Assembly: GCF_900111495.1 (NCBI RefSeq) | Contig: NZ_FOIU01000001.1 | Span: 1,364,001-1,428,000 of the forward strand | Origin: Chryseobacterium wanjuense | Lineage (GTDB): Bacteria > Bacteroidota > Bacteroidia > Flavobacteriales > Weeksellaceae | Reading direction: 5' to 3' | Length of the DNA: 64,000 bases | In this document: positions 24,869 through 32,935 of the stretch, one piece after another | Numbering within the stretch: the stretch's first letter is position 1 | How the letters are laid out: each line of letters opens with the position of its first letter | Program-made: the position numbers and the translations under genes | Notes under the pieces: generated by a model | Told to the model about the DNA's origin: nothing | Databases searched by the model: none | Seen by the model: only the letters and a program-made list of their open reading frames with translations

Positions 24869-25858
24869 TTATGCCGGAGTCTGAGCTTTTTCATAAATCA
24901 ATCCTTCTGATTTTAATTCATTCCAGAAATCGGTAGGAATTTTTTCGTTTAAGGCATTGACATTATCCTCAACCTGTTCCGGTCTGCTTGCGCCGGGAAT
25001 AATGGAAGCAAATTCATCCGCAGCCAACACAAACTGCAAGGCAGCATGAACGGCAGTGGTATTGTATTTTTTTGCTATTTCATTGATTTTATTAAGCTTT
25101 TCTGTCATCCCCTTCGGAATCACATCCACATAATTGTAGCGGTTTCTTCCGGCGATAAAACCAGAATTGTATCCCGCTCCGGAAACAAGTTTTACTCCGG
25201 CTTTCTTTACAGCAGGAAGTAGTCTGTCGACCGCATCTTCATGATCCAGAATAGAATATTGCGTCGCCGAAAGACAAATATCAGGATCGGCAGAATCCAG
25301 GCAGTCGAGGATCGGTTCTATTTTATTCACGCCCATTCCCCAGGCTTTGATCACGCCCTGATTCCTTAATTCCGATAATACTTTAAAAGCGCCTTCTCTC
25401 GCCTGTTTTAAAAAATAGGGATAACGGTCACCCACCTGATCTTCAGACAAATCATGAACGTAAACAATGTCGATATGACTGAGCCGCGTTCTTTCCAGAC
25501 TTTCTTCGATGGATCTTTTGATGGCATCTGCGGTATAATTATGTTCAAAATCATAATTCAAAGGTGCTTTCCACATGGTTGGAGGGACTTCATTTTCAGG
25601 AACTTCCACGAATAGTCTTCCCACTTTTGTTGAAAATACAAATTCATCTCTGTTTTGCCCGTGAAGAAAATTTCCGAAGCGTCTTTCACTTTTCGTCAAT
25701 CCGTACCAGGGCGATGTATCGTAATAGCGTATTCCCAGATCCCATGCTTTCTGCAAAACTTCATAAGATTCTCCGTCGGTTAGTTTCTCAAAAGCGGTTC
25801 CTATAGCTACTCCACCTAGACCTAACCGGTGTTTTTCCGTTAAAATGTGTGATTTCAT
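24869..25858 (-). CDS. Aldo/keto reductase (L-fucose dehydrogenase-like)
   Basis: The 329-residue TIM-barrel protein begins LGLGGVAIGTAFEKLTDGES and has the catalytic region GIRYYDTSPWYGLTKSERRF (Asp and Tyr), with the Lys in VFSTKVGRLF and the His in IDIVYVHDLSED. This order fits the aldo/keto reductase family with D-threo-aldose or L-fucose dehydrogenase-like members. It would oxidise or reduce sugars or aldehydes with NAD(P)H in the cytoplasm. It is monocistronic, ending in a hairpin, and divergent from NDH-2. Confidence 0.9.
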   Translation of the reverse strand: MKSHILTEKHRLGLGGVAIGTAFEKLTDGESYEVLQKAWDLGIRYYDTSPWYGLTKSERRFGNFLHGQNRDEFVFSTKVGRLFVEVPENEVPPTMWKAPLNYDFEHNYTADAIKRSIEESLERTRLSHIDIVYVHDLSEDQVGDRYPYFLKQAREGAFKVLSELRNQGVIKAWGMGVNKIEPILDCLDSADPDICLSATQYSILDHEDAVDRLLPAVKKAGVKLVSGAGYNSGFIAGRNRYNYVDVIPKGMTEKLNKINEIAKKYNTTAVHAALQFVLAADEFASIIPGASRPEQVEDNVNALNEKIPTDFWNELKSEGLIYEKAQTPA

Positions 25859-26036
25859 ATATGGTGATATTTAAGATTTGGATTTTATTAAATACAAACA
25901 TCATGCAGAGCTTTGTTTAGAAAAATTTTAATTATAAAATGATTAATATATTTTAATTTTAATTTAAATACCCCTTCTAAGCTGTCTTTGGCGTTATTCT
26001 TGAATTAAAATGAGTACCACATCAATATCAATTTAT

Positions 26037-27299
26037 ATGAAAAAGCATATCGTCATTGTAGGCGGAGGTTTTGCCGGAATCAATCTGGTAAAATCTTTGG
26101 TGAATGATAACAGATTTCAGATTACGCTGGTTGATAAGAACAATTACCACTTTTTTCCGCCTCTTATCTATCAGGTGGCCACTTCTTTTATTCAGGCCTC
26201 AAATATCAGTTATCCCTTCCGCAGGCTGTTTTCCAACTATGAAAACGTCCATTTTCACATGGGAAAACTTGTAAAAGTAGATTCGGAAACTGATTCCATT
26301 GAAACCGATACCGGAAGAATCCGATATGATTATCTGGTGCTTGCTTTGGGAACGGAAACCAATTTTTTCGGAATGGAAAACGTGCAAAAATGCGCCCTTC
26401 CGATGAAAAGTATTGAAGAAGCCCTTTATCTCAGAAATTATATGCTGCTCACTCTCGAAGAAGCGGCACGAAATAAAGACGCAAAAGAAGCCGAAAAATT
26501 ACAGAATATTGTGATCGCAGGTGGCGGACCGACCGGTGTGGAACTTGCCGGAATGATGGCTGAAATGGGAAGATACATCGCACAAAAAGAATATCCTGAA
26601 ATAAAATTAAGATTTTCAAATATCTATCTGATCGATGCGCTTCCTTCCCTGCTTTCCCCGATGAGTAAACTCGCTCAGGAAGCGGCTTACAATAAATTGG
26701 AAAAACTGGGCGTGAAAATCATCCTGAATGTAGCAGTGAAAGATTATGTGGATAATAAAGTGATTTTAGCGGACGGAAAAACCATAGAAACCGAAACCCT
26801 GATCTGGACTTCCGGTGTGATCGGGCGTGAAGTTCCGGGAATTCCTGAAGAAAGTGTGGGAAAAGGCAGAAGATTGCTCGTGGATGCTTATAATAAAGTT
26901 CAGGGAACGAAAAATATTTATGCTTTAGGCGATATTGCTTTACAACTTACCGAAGAAAAATATCCGAAAGGTCATCCTCAATTGGCTCAGGTGGCGATTC
27001 AGCATGCTAAAAATTTTGCGAAAAACCTGAAACGTATCGAAGACGGAAAAGTTCTTATTCCTTTTAAATACAATGACAAAGGAAGTATGGCGATTATATC
27101 GAAATACAATGCGGTGGTCGATCTTCCGAAGTTTTCGTTTAAAGGTTTTTTTGCTTGGCTTACCTGGCTGTTTATACACATTATTCCGTTGGTAGGATTC
27201 CAAAACAAAGTGCGTCTGGCACTGGATTGGCTGAGATTGTTCATTACCAATAACCCTTCCATCAGGCTGATTCTTCAACCGAAAAGAAATAATATTTAA
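26037..27299 (+). CDS. ndh: Type II NADH dehydrogenase (NDH-2)
   Basis: The 420-residue protein starts MKKHIVIVGGGFAGINLVKS, the FAD-binding motif of NDH-2. A second dinucleotide motif, IAGGGPTGVELAGMMAEMG, binds NADH, and YALGDIA closes the FAD site. The C-terminal helix (GFFAWLTWLFIHIIPLVGF) anchors it to the inner membrane face. It passes electrons from NADH to menaquinone without pumping protons. The ATG at 26010 is also in frame and would add nine residues; the ATG at 26037 was chosen because it gives the family N-terminus and leaves space for a promoter-like box (TATTCTTG, about 25994). Confidence 0.94.
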   Translation: MKKHIVIVGGGFAGINLVKSLVNDNRFQITLVDKNNYHFFPPLIYQVATSFIQASNISYPFRRLFSNYENVHFHMGKLVKVDSETDSIETDTGRIRYDYLVLALGTETNFFGMENVQKCALPMKSIEEALYLRNYMLLTLEEAARNKDAKEAEKLQNIVIAGGGPTGVELAGMMAEMGRYIAQKEYPEIKLRFSNIYLIDALPSLLSPMSKLAQEAAYNKLEKLGVKIILNVAVKDYVDNKVILADGKTIETETLIWTSGVIGREVPGIPEESVGKGRRLLVDAYNKVQGTKNIYALGDIALQLTEEKYPKGHPQLAQVAIQHAKNFAKNLKRIEDGKVLIPFKYNDKGSMAIISKYNAVVDLPKFSFKGFFAWLTWLFIHIIPLVGFQNKVRLALDWLRLFITNNPSIRLILQPKRNNI

Positions 27300-27308
27300 A
27301 AAGTGAAT

Positions 27309-27378
27309 GGTGAATAGTGAATTTTGCTTCGCGAGTGAATCTTTAAAATTGACAGCGCAGCAAAATTCACTATTCACC
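27309..27378. repeat. Interspersed palindrome, GTGAAT type, copy 1
   Basis: GGTGAATAGTGAATTTTGCT (27309-27328) is the exact reverse complement of 27359-27378. It lies between the convergent NDH-2 and DUF3078 genes and could act as a bidirectional terminator. A related palindrome lies at 32878-32932. Confidence 0.85.
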
Positions 27379-27383
27379 TTCAT

Positions 27384-28307
27384 CTATTTCTTAAACCAAG
27401 ACTGATTATCCTTATTGTCAGAGCGTTTTTTACCTTTCTCGATATTATAGGCAAAACCTACTCCCAACGTCTGTTTCAGCTGGGTTCTTCTAATCTGATT
27501 ATGATCGTAAAGAAGATCCAAAGTAATATTCGTAGAAATAAATTTATTGATTTTCATATTTAAAACTCCGCTGTACGAAAGTACCAGCCTTTCCGGATGG
27601 TCGAGATAATTTGAGAACACGGAACCTGTGTTGGTAAGCGTAATATTCTCCATAATTTTCAGTTTATAAATGGCCGTTCCCAAAAAACCGAACTGGAATA
27701 ATGAGGAATCTCCGTCGTTTTTTAAACCATATGTTCCGGCGTGCTGCAGGTCTTCATCCAAAACGAAAGTCCATCTTGCATTGGCAGGGCGCAAAGTCAC
27801 GGTCAGGTTATCATTCGGCCTGTAAGTAACTCCGGCTCCAATATTGAAATAGCCGGGAGCCATAAAATTGGAAATTTTTGCAGCTTCAGGGTTGTTTCCG
27901 TCTGCATAACCTGCTGCAAACTGTGTCTGCAAGCTTGCTCCGCCGGAAATATACCAGTGTTTTGCAAATTCCCTTCCGTAATTGGTAGAAAGGTTGATGA
28001 CATCCTGGGTTTTTCTGGTTCCTATGCCTTTTGTATTGTTTTGTCCGTAGCCGAGAATGATAATATTTTCCCAGAGATCTTTGCCTTTTTCGTAGGTAAG
28101 ATTGTAATTTACTCCGGCAAGCCATCCCACGTTGTTGGCTCCACCGCCTACCCAGTTTGAAAATGCGGACTGATTGAGCATTAAAGTATTCTGCCCCTGA
28201 ATACTCCAGGCTTTTGTAGTATCTACAGCCGGTGCTTCAGTTTTTATCTCTTGTGAAAAAGCAAAAATTCCCAACGACAGGGAAAGGGGTAACAAAGTTT
28301 TTTTCAT
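27384..28307 (-). CDS. DUF3078 protein, outer-membrane beta-barrel-like
   Basis: The 307-residue product has a signal peptide (KKTLLPLSLSLGIFAFS, cleaved before QEIKTE). The mature part matches DUF3078: WSIQGQNTLMLNQSAFSNWV followed by GGGANNVGWLAGVNYNLTYE. Many alternating hydrophobic strands with aromatic ends suggest an outer membrane barrel. No function is known for the family. The ATG at 28307 was taken because the signal peptide begins there; the frame extends to 28328. Confidence 0.9.
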   Translation of the reverse strand: MKKTLLPLSLSLGIFAFSQEIKTEAPAVDTTKAWSIQGQNTLMLNQSAFSNWVGGGANNVGWLAGVNYNLTYEKGKDLWENIIILGYGQNNTKGIGTRKTQDVINLSTNYGREFAKHWYISGGASLQTQFAAGYADGNNPEAAKISNFMAPGYFNIGAGVTYRPNDNLTVTLRPANARWTFVLDEDLQHAGTYGLKNDGDSSLFQFGFLGTAIYKLKIMENITLTNTGSVFSNYLDHPERLVLSYSGVLNMKINKFISTNITLDLLYDHNQIRRTQLKQTLGVGFAYNIEKGKKRSDNKDNQSWFKK

Positions 28308-28487
28308 AATAATAAATGTTTGGTGCAAAATTATAAATAAAGTTTTTGTTAAAAAATATTAAATAAACTTATATAAAATTTAAAATAATACTTTTTATTG
28401 ACAGAATAATAATTTTTAACCAAAATTTTACTTTGGATATATAAAATAATTTGGATTTTGAATTTGAATGAAAATTAACAATAAAGC

Positions 28488-28519
28488 AAAACCCCTCTAA
28501 AAAAGGGGTTTTTCGTTTT
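28488..28519 (+). terminator. Orphan terminator-like hairpin
   Basis: AAAACCCC (28488-28495) pairs with GGGGTTTT (28505-28512) and T-rich sequence follows. No coding gene lies upstream on the plus strand before NDH-2. Confidence 0.65.
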
Positions 28520-28584
28520 TTACAACGTAGAATATGGATTTTTGTGTTTACTGCCCAAATCTAATAAGTCTTGCATAGTTTTTT

Positions 28585-28600
28585 TATGACCTCGATCATA
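28585..28600. promoter_or_regulatory. Crp/Fnr-type palindromic site (copy 2 of 4)
   Basis: TATGACCTCGATCATA fits TATGAYYNNRRTCATR. It is followed after 20 bp by TAAATTTA (28621-28628), a -7-like box on the plus strand, giving a site centre near -41. It drives the small membrane peptide gene at 28703. Confidence 0.75.
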
Positions 28601-28702
28601 AAAATTATCTTAAAATTTCATAAATTTAAATAACTGATTATCAGATGGTATTAATTTACTCTTATGGAAAGAGTATGGTTTAAAATTTGTTGATTTTACA
28701 TT

Positions 28703-28864
28703 ATGAAAACGAAGAAAATATTATCTCCGATTTTGGGAGAACATATTGGAACGAAAGGAGTTTCCAAAGGAATCGAAAATGCTGCCAAATATGTTGCAGT
28801 CGGCTTTCTGGCCTTGTTTGCACTAGGACTTTTTACAACTTCACAAAAAATAAATGCAGGATAA
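28703..28864 (+). CDS. Small single-helix membrane peptide, 53 residues
   Basis: The frame from the ATG at 28703 gives 53 residues: a basic start (MKTKKILSPILGEHIGTKG), a helix region (VSKGIENAAKY) and one membrane segment (VAVGFLALFALGLF), ending TTSQKINAG. I do not recognise a family. Support for a real gene is contextual: a Crp/Fnr-type site and -7-like box upstream, an intact frame, and a strong terminator 10 bp after the stop. It is too short to appear in usual gene calls. A role in membrane stress adaptation is inference. Confidence 0.75.
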   Translation: MKTKKILSPILGEHIGTKGVSKGIENAAKYVAVGFLALFALGLFTTSQKINAG

Positions 28865-28874
28865 ATATAAGAAG

Positions 28875-28900
28875 CGGATTGTTCATCAATCCGTTTTTTT
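28875..28900 (+). terminator. Terminator of the small membrane peptide gene
   Basis: CGGATTG (28875-28881) and CAATCCG (28887-28893) form a perfect stem with a TTCAT loop, followed by seven T. Confidence 0.92.
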
Positions 28901-29125
28901 ATATAATGAACTCGTTTAAACTTTAACCACAAAAGAAATAAAAAAGTTTTAAAAAATATTTGATTTTTATTCTTTTGCAGGCTTTTGTTTTCAAATAGCT
29001 AAACTTTAAATAATTCAATTTAGCTTTTGTATCTTTTGTAGTTGAATTTTTAAACAGACTTAATACATTCTAAATAGATTTTATTAATTATTATTATGTG
29101 CTATGTTTCACATATGAATTTTTAG
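28901..29125. other. Intergenic AT-rich DNA
   Basis: Together with the neighbouring terminator and candidate RNA this makes a 335-bp gap between the small peptide and DUF421 genes. I see no gene, repeat or site in this stretch. Confidence 0.4.
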
Positions 29126-29197
29126 TATATTTGCGAATCGAAATAATTTTTTTTCATCATTTGTGTTTTTTTAGGCTCCTTTTAGGAGCCTTTTTTT
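29126..29197 (+). ncRNA. Candidate small RNA, copy A (promoter box, shared 20-mer, terminator)
   Basis: An exact -7 box TATATTTG (29126-29133) is followed by AATAATTTTTTTTCATCATT (29142-29161) and TGTG plus a T-run. A terminator then follows: AGGCTCC/GGAGCCT with a five-base loop (29173-29191) and seven T. The same 20-mer and layout occur in copy B at 30029-30109. A transcript would be about 60 bases. No -33 TTTG is clear, so transcription is unproven. Confidence 0.5.
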
Positions 29198-29199
29198 AT

Positions 29200-29907
29200 T
29201 TATGTAATTCGTCTTTTATTGCTTGAGTGAACCCATTCATCTTTTTCACACTTAGGGCAGATTCCTGCATTACCTATCTGTTTTTCTTCGGTATGACCAC
29301 AAAATATACAGGAGTAATACCCTTCTTGTGTAATATTTTTCAAAGTATGATTAAGAGAATCGGGCATGATGGGAAGACCATATTTTACATTTTCATTCTC
29401 GTAATAAAAAACACTGATCTCACCCGAAATTTCTTCAATCGCTTTTTCTATCTGGCCTAATTGCGAAATACTTTTTAATCTTAATTCAGCAAAAAATTCA
29501 TCGCTTCCCAGATTTTCCTTTTTAAAGTTTTCAATGGCAAATTCTCCGTTTTCGACAAGACAAATGGATTTTCCTTCCACTAATTTTTCGAAGCCTTTAC
29601 TTTTCCCAATGAAATACGTCACGACTGAATATAAAACAATAATCACCAGAAACACAATGATCGAAGACACAATTCCCACATCTTTATTAAACATGGGATC
29701 TCCCGCCGCCGAACCCAGGCCGATGATAACGACCAGTTCAAAAAGAGAAAGCTGCTTCACTCCCCGCTTCCCTAAAACCCGCAGCCCGATGATAATCGTT
29801 ATAAACATAATGAAAGTCCGGAGGATAATTTCCAGAAGAAAGGACCATTCTTCGTGTCCCATCAATAATTCTTTCCAGTCGAGTTTTAATAAAAATACGG
29901 ATAACAT
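29200..29907 (-). CDS. DUF421 (YetF-like) membrane protein with C-terminal zinc ribbon
   Basis: The 235-residue protein has three membrane helices in its first 100 residues and the DUF421 hallmark GLRVLGKRGVKQLSLFELVV, then IGLGSAAGDPMF. The soluble domain continues LVENGEFAIENFKKENL. Unlike most YetF-like proteins it ends with a two-pair cysteine module, CIFCGH and CPKCEKDEW (about residues 205-226), which should bind zinc. DUF421 proteins affect spore coats in Bacillus but their role in Bacteroidota is unknown. It is flanked by two similar candidate small RNAs. Confidence 0.9.
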   Translation of the reverse strand: MLSVFLLKLDWKELLMGHEEWSFLLEIILRTFIMFITIIIGLRVLGKRGVKQLSLFELVVIIGLGSAAGDPMFNKDVGIVSSIIVFLVIIVLYSVVTYFIGKSKGFEKLVEGKSICLVENGEFAIENFKKENLGSDEFFAELRLKSISQLGQIEKAIEEISGEISVFYYENENVKYGLPIMPDSLNHTLKNITQEGYYSCIFCGHTEEKQIGNAGICPKCEKDEWVHSSNKRRIT

Positions 29908-30028
29908 AGAAAATTATTTATTATCCAACGTTCAAAAAATACGCCAATACAAGGCTTTGACTTTATCAGGATACTTTAGCTGAGCTTTGCTATTTCATAA
30001 TTTATTCTTTTCAGACTCTTTAGAAGTC
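29908..30028. other. Upstream region of the DUF421 gene
   Basis: Contains a weak hairpin AGACT/AGTCT (about 30013-30028) followed by ATTTTTGG. It resembles the terminators of the two candidate small RNAs, so it may be a remnant of a third copy. No gene is seen. Confidence 0.35.
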
Positions 30029-30109
30029 TATTTTTGGAAAAATTGCAACCCAATCTGAATAATTTTTTTTCATCATTCTGTGTTTTTTAAGTTTTTTAAA
30101 ACTCTTTTT
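30029..30109 (+). ncRNA. Candidate small RNA, copy B
   Basis: An exact -7 box TATTTTTG (30029-30036) is followed by AATAATTTTTTTTCATCATT (30058-30077), identical to copy A over 20 bases. Then come CTGTG plus a T-run and a terminator-like hairpin AGTTTT/AAAACT (30090-30103) with CTTTTT. The layout is the same as copy A but the terminator stem has a different sequence, so pairing rather than sequence is kept. Confidence 0.45.
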
Positions 30110-30459
30110 ATTAAATGAGCGAGTAAAATTTTAATTCACGCAATAGTTAATTATTTGGTTTTTGCGAGTTTATTTTTTTTTTAATAAATAAATATTTTTT
30201 GAAAATTAAATAAGTCTTTTTTTAAAACCGAAGTACTTTTTTTCTTAAATAATTAATTTTAAATATTTATTGCATATGGATAATTTTTGATTAATCACTT
30301 TTAGCATGTTATTTTTTGATACAATCTGCTTAATAATGTGATTTTCTTATGTATTTATGAGATAATTAAGTTTATTTATATTAAATTTATATTAAATAAA
30401 AATTATGTTTATGCATTTTTAATATTAAAATTTACCAAATCAAACAAACAAATGAAGCT
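30110..30459. other. Very AT-rich intergenic stretch
   Basis: About 350 bp of extremely AT-rich DNA upstream of the secreted repeat protein. I see no gene and no clear promoter; long A/T tracts would make it bent and easily melted. Confidence 0.4.
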
Positions 30460-31473
30460 ATGAAAAAAAAATTATTATTCGGGATTATGATAATCCCTTT
30501 ATTTACGTATGCTCAGGTAGGAATCAACAATACTTCTCCTGCATCGACATTAGACATCACTGCAAAGAACGCAACCGGTACTTCTACCAATGTTGACGGG
30601 CTCTTGGTTCCAAGAGTAGACAGACAGAAAGCCCAATCCATGACTTCAATTCCGATTTCTACCCTGATTTTTGTAAATGACGTTTCCACCGGAACCCAAA
30701 CGGGAACAGCCATAGATATGGATGCGATGGGATACTACTTTTACAATGGTACGTCCTGGACAAAACTGAATCCCAATGTCACTATTTACAATTCGGATGA
30801 AACACTTACCAGCAATCGTACTGTAAAGCAAAACACTAATACATTAGCATTTAAAGGAACGGTAAAGAACTTATTTTCAGTGGATGGAAACACTTTCTCT
30901 GTAGATGCTGCCAATGACAGAGTGGGTATCGGAACTGACTCACCAACCTCCAAGCTAGAAATCAACTCCGGTGTTGCCAATGACTCCGGGATGAAGTTTA
31001 GTAATATCAATTCCTCCTCACCGATCTCCAATGGTAAGGCATTGGCCGTAGATGCTACAGGGAAAGTCGTTACGATAAGCACATCTGCACCTCTTGCAAC
31101 GATTGTGGCCAATAATACGGCTCCCAATACGGGAAGTGGTACCAATTCGTCATGGACTTATACTTACAATCACTCAGGCGGACTTGCCTATATTACGGCA
31201 ATGGCTACGTGTTGGGCGAACGGTGCAACGCCTTCCAATGGTACTGCACTCTCTTTCACCATGACCAATTCTGCTGGTACAGTTGTCGTCAATAGAGTTT
31301 CACATCTTCCGGCTGCCGTACCGATCAATGTAAGGATTTCCATGCCTCCTTTTTTCCATGCGGTAAATTTGCCTGCGGGAACGTACACGATCAGGATATT
31401 TAAGGAGGCTGCCCATCCGCTGACTTTAGTAGATGCCGCCGATGTAGCTTCTATTACGATTTTAACATTTTAA
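30460..31473 (+). CDS. Secreted Thr/Ser/Asn-rich surface protein
   Basis: The 337-residue product has a clear signal peptide (KKKLLFGIMIIPLFTYA, then QVGINN). The start of the mature part, QVGINNTSPASTLDITAKN, and an internal GIGTDSPTSKLEINSG repeat the same G-I-x-T/N-xSP-xxxL-(D/E)I motif. This motif is common in Bacteroidota proteins resembling phage tail fibres or adhesins. The rest is rich in Thr, Ser, Asn and beta-forming residues, with no lipobox and no evident type IX sorting domain. Its function is probably structural or adhesive, which is inference. A strong hairpin follows the stop. Confidence 0.85.
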   Translation: MKKKLLFGIMIIPLFTYAQVGINNTSPASTLDITAKNATGTSTNVDGLLVPRVDRQKAQSMTSIPISTLIFVNDVSTGTQTGTAIDMDAMGYYFYNGTSWTKLNPNVTIYNSDETLTSNRTVKQNTNTLAFKGTVKNLFSVDGNTFSVDAANDRVGIGTDSPTSKLEINSGVANDSGMKFSNINSSSPISNGKALAVDATGKVVTISTSAPLATIVANNTAPNTGSGTNSSWTYTYNHSGGLAYITAMATCWANGATPSNGTALSFTMTNSAGTVVVNRVSHLPAAVPINVRISMPPFFHAVNLPAGTYTIRIFKEAAHPLTLVDAADVASITILTF

Positions 31474-31489
31474 TTTTAATTAAACAAAA

Positions 31490-31528
31490 AATAATTCCTC
31501 AGAGCAAAACTTTGAGGAATTATTATAT
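31490..31528. terminator. Terminator between the secreted protein gene and bioA
   Basis: AATAATTCCTCA (31490-31501) pairs perfectly with TGAGGAATTATT (31513-31524). The convergent genes on either side can both use it. Confidence 0.85.
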
Positions 31529-31575
31529 TTAGACTTAAACATTAAACCTTAAACCTTAAATCTAGAACTTTAAAC

Positions 31576-32841
31576 TCAAACCCCTTCCAAAACCTCTAAA
31601 ATAGCAAGATAAATAAAATCCAATTCCTGAGAAGTAATGCAGTAAGGAGGAACCAGATACATGACATTTCCCAAAGGTCTCATGATAATTCCCTTGTTTA
31701 AAAATTCTTCATATAAAAGTTTTCCAATAGTATTGAAATAAGAAGTTCCGTGTTCTGTTTTAAAATCCCATGCTAAAATTGTCCCCATTTGACGAATATT
31801 TTCAACTTTAGGATTGATTTCTAATGTCCTGGAAAATTCCGAATGCTTTTTACTTATTAAATTAATTTTTTCCTGAGTCTCTTCATTCAATAAAAGCTCC
31901 ATACTGGCCAACGCTGCGGTACAGGCCAAAGGATTTGCTGTAAATGAATGCCCGTGAAATAATGTTTTATATTTATCTTCAGACAAAAAAGCATTAAAAA
32001 TTTCCTTAGAACAGGTTGTGATTCCCATAGGCATTGTTCCACCTGTTAAGCCCTTCGAAAAGCACATGATATCAGGTTTTTCGGAAAAATAATCGGCAGC
32101 GAATAATTTTCCGGTTCGGCCAAAACCAGTAAAAACTTCATCCTGAATCATTAAAATTTCCTGCTCCCGGCAGAATTTCATTAGTTCTGATAAATCTTCC
32201 GGATTGTGCATCAACATTCCTGCAGCTCCCTGAACAAGCGGTTCATAGATAAAACAGGCGATATCATCTGCATTGTTTTTAATAATTTTTTTTAAATTTT
32301 CAAGATTTTCAGAAGTCGGTGTATCGATAAAAATCACTTCAAAAAGCATTTCCCCAAAAGGTTTTGTCCAGACACTTCTTCCGCTTACCGACATCGCCCC
32401 GAATGTATCGCCGTGATAAGCATTTTCAAACGCCAAAATTTTTGTTTTTTCCTTCCCCTGGTTATAGGCAAATTGAATACACATTTTCAGCGCCACTTCC
32501 ACCGCAGTCGACCCATTATCCGAATAAAAAACTTTCTGCTGATTTTCAGGAAGAAGCTTTAAAAGATTTTCTGAAAGCCGTATTGCAGGCTCATGCGTGA
32601 ATCCCGCGAATATGACCTGTTCCAAAGTAGTAAGTTGTTCAAAAACTTTTTGAGCAATATAAGGATGCGAGTGCCCGTGCAAGGTTACCCACCACGAAGA
32701 AACGGCATCGATGTACTTTTTTCCCTGATCATCAAAAAGATAAACACCTTGCCCTTTTACAATAGGAATGGCATTTCCCGCTGTTTTCATCTGTGTGTAA
32801 GGATGCCAGTTGACGGCCTGGTCGCGCTCGGATAGATTCAT
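31576..32841 (-). CDS. bioA: Adenosylmethionine-8-amino-7-oxononanoate aminotransferase (BioA)
   Basis: The 421-residue class III aminotransferase has NWHPYTQMKTA near the start, the BioA-typical WHPYTQ substrate motif. It has DAVSSWWVTLHGHSHP, the cofactor-binding IQDEVFTGFGRTGKLFA and the PLP lysine in CFSKGLTGG. It transfers an amino group from S-adenosylmethionine to 8-amino-7-oxononanoate to give 7,8-diaminononanoate, the third step of ring assembly. It is the last biotin gene here, separated from bioB by 94 bp carrying a palindromic repeat, so expression may be lower than the rest. Confidence 0.96.
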   Translation of the reverse strand: MNLSERDQAVNWHPYTQMKTAGNAIPIVKGQGVYLFDDQGKKYIDAVSSWWVTLHGHSHPYIAQKVFEQLTTLEQVIFAGFTHEPAIRLSENLLKLLPENQQKVFYSDNGSTAVEVALKMCIQFAYNQGKEKTKILAFENAYHGDTFGAMSVSGRSVWTKPFGEMLFEVIFIDTPTSENLENLKKIIKNNADDIACFIYEPLVQGAAGMLMHNPEDLSELMKFCREQEILMIQDEVFTGFGRTGKLFAADYFSEKPDIMCFSKGLTGGTMPMGITTCSKEIFNAFLSEDKYKTLFHGHSFTANPLACTAALASMELLLNEETQEKINLISKKHSEFSRTLEINPKVENIRQMGTILAWDFKTEHGTSYFNTIGKLLYEEFLNKGIIMRPLGNVMYLVPPYCITSQELDFIYLAILEVLEGV

Positions 32842-32877
32842 GAATTGTTAATAATAAGTAAAGTAATATTGTCAATG

Positions 32878-32932
32878 GTGAATGGTGAATTAATGATGTG
32901 AAAAAAAATTACAATTCACATTCACCATTCAC
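32878..32932. repeat. Interspersed palindrome, GTGAAT type, copy 2
   Basis: GTGAATGGTGAAT (32878-32890) is the exact reverse complement of 32920-32932. It lies between bioB and bioA and shares its GTGAATGGTGAAT-type arm with the palindrome at 27309-27378. It could attenuate transcription into bioA. Confidence 0.85.
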
Positions 32933-32935
32933 TTT

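Larger units (their letters stand above)
28308..28702. other. AT-rich intergenic region before the small membrane peptide gene
   Basis: No protein gene is seen. It contains a plus-strand terminator-like hairpin (28488-28519) with no obvious gene before it, a Crp/Fnr-type site (28585-28600) and its -7-like box TAAATTTA (28621-28628). The hairpin without an upstream gene could end a short untranslated transcript, but no clear promoter is visible. Confidence 0.5.

Noticed and set aside
26940..27383. A 147-residue open frame on minus, opposite the NDH-2 gene end
   Set aside because: It overlaps the conserved NDH-2 C-terminus and a palindromic repeat and has no recognisable domain.
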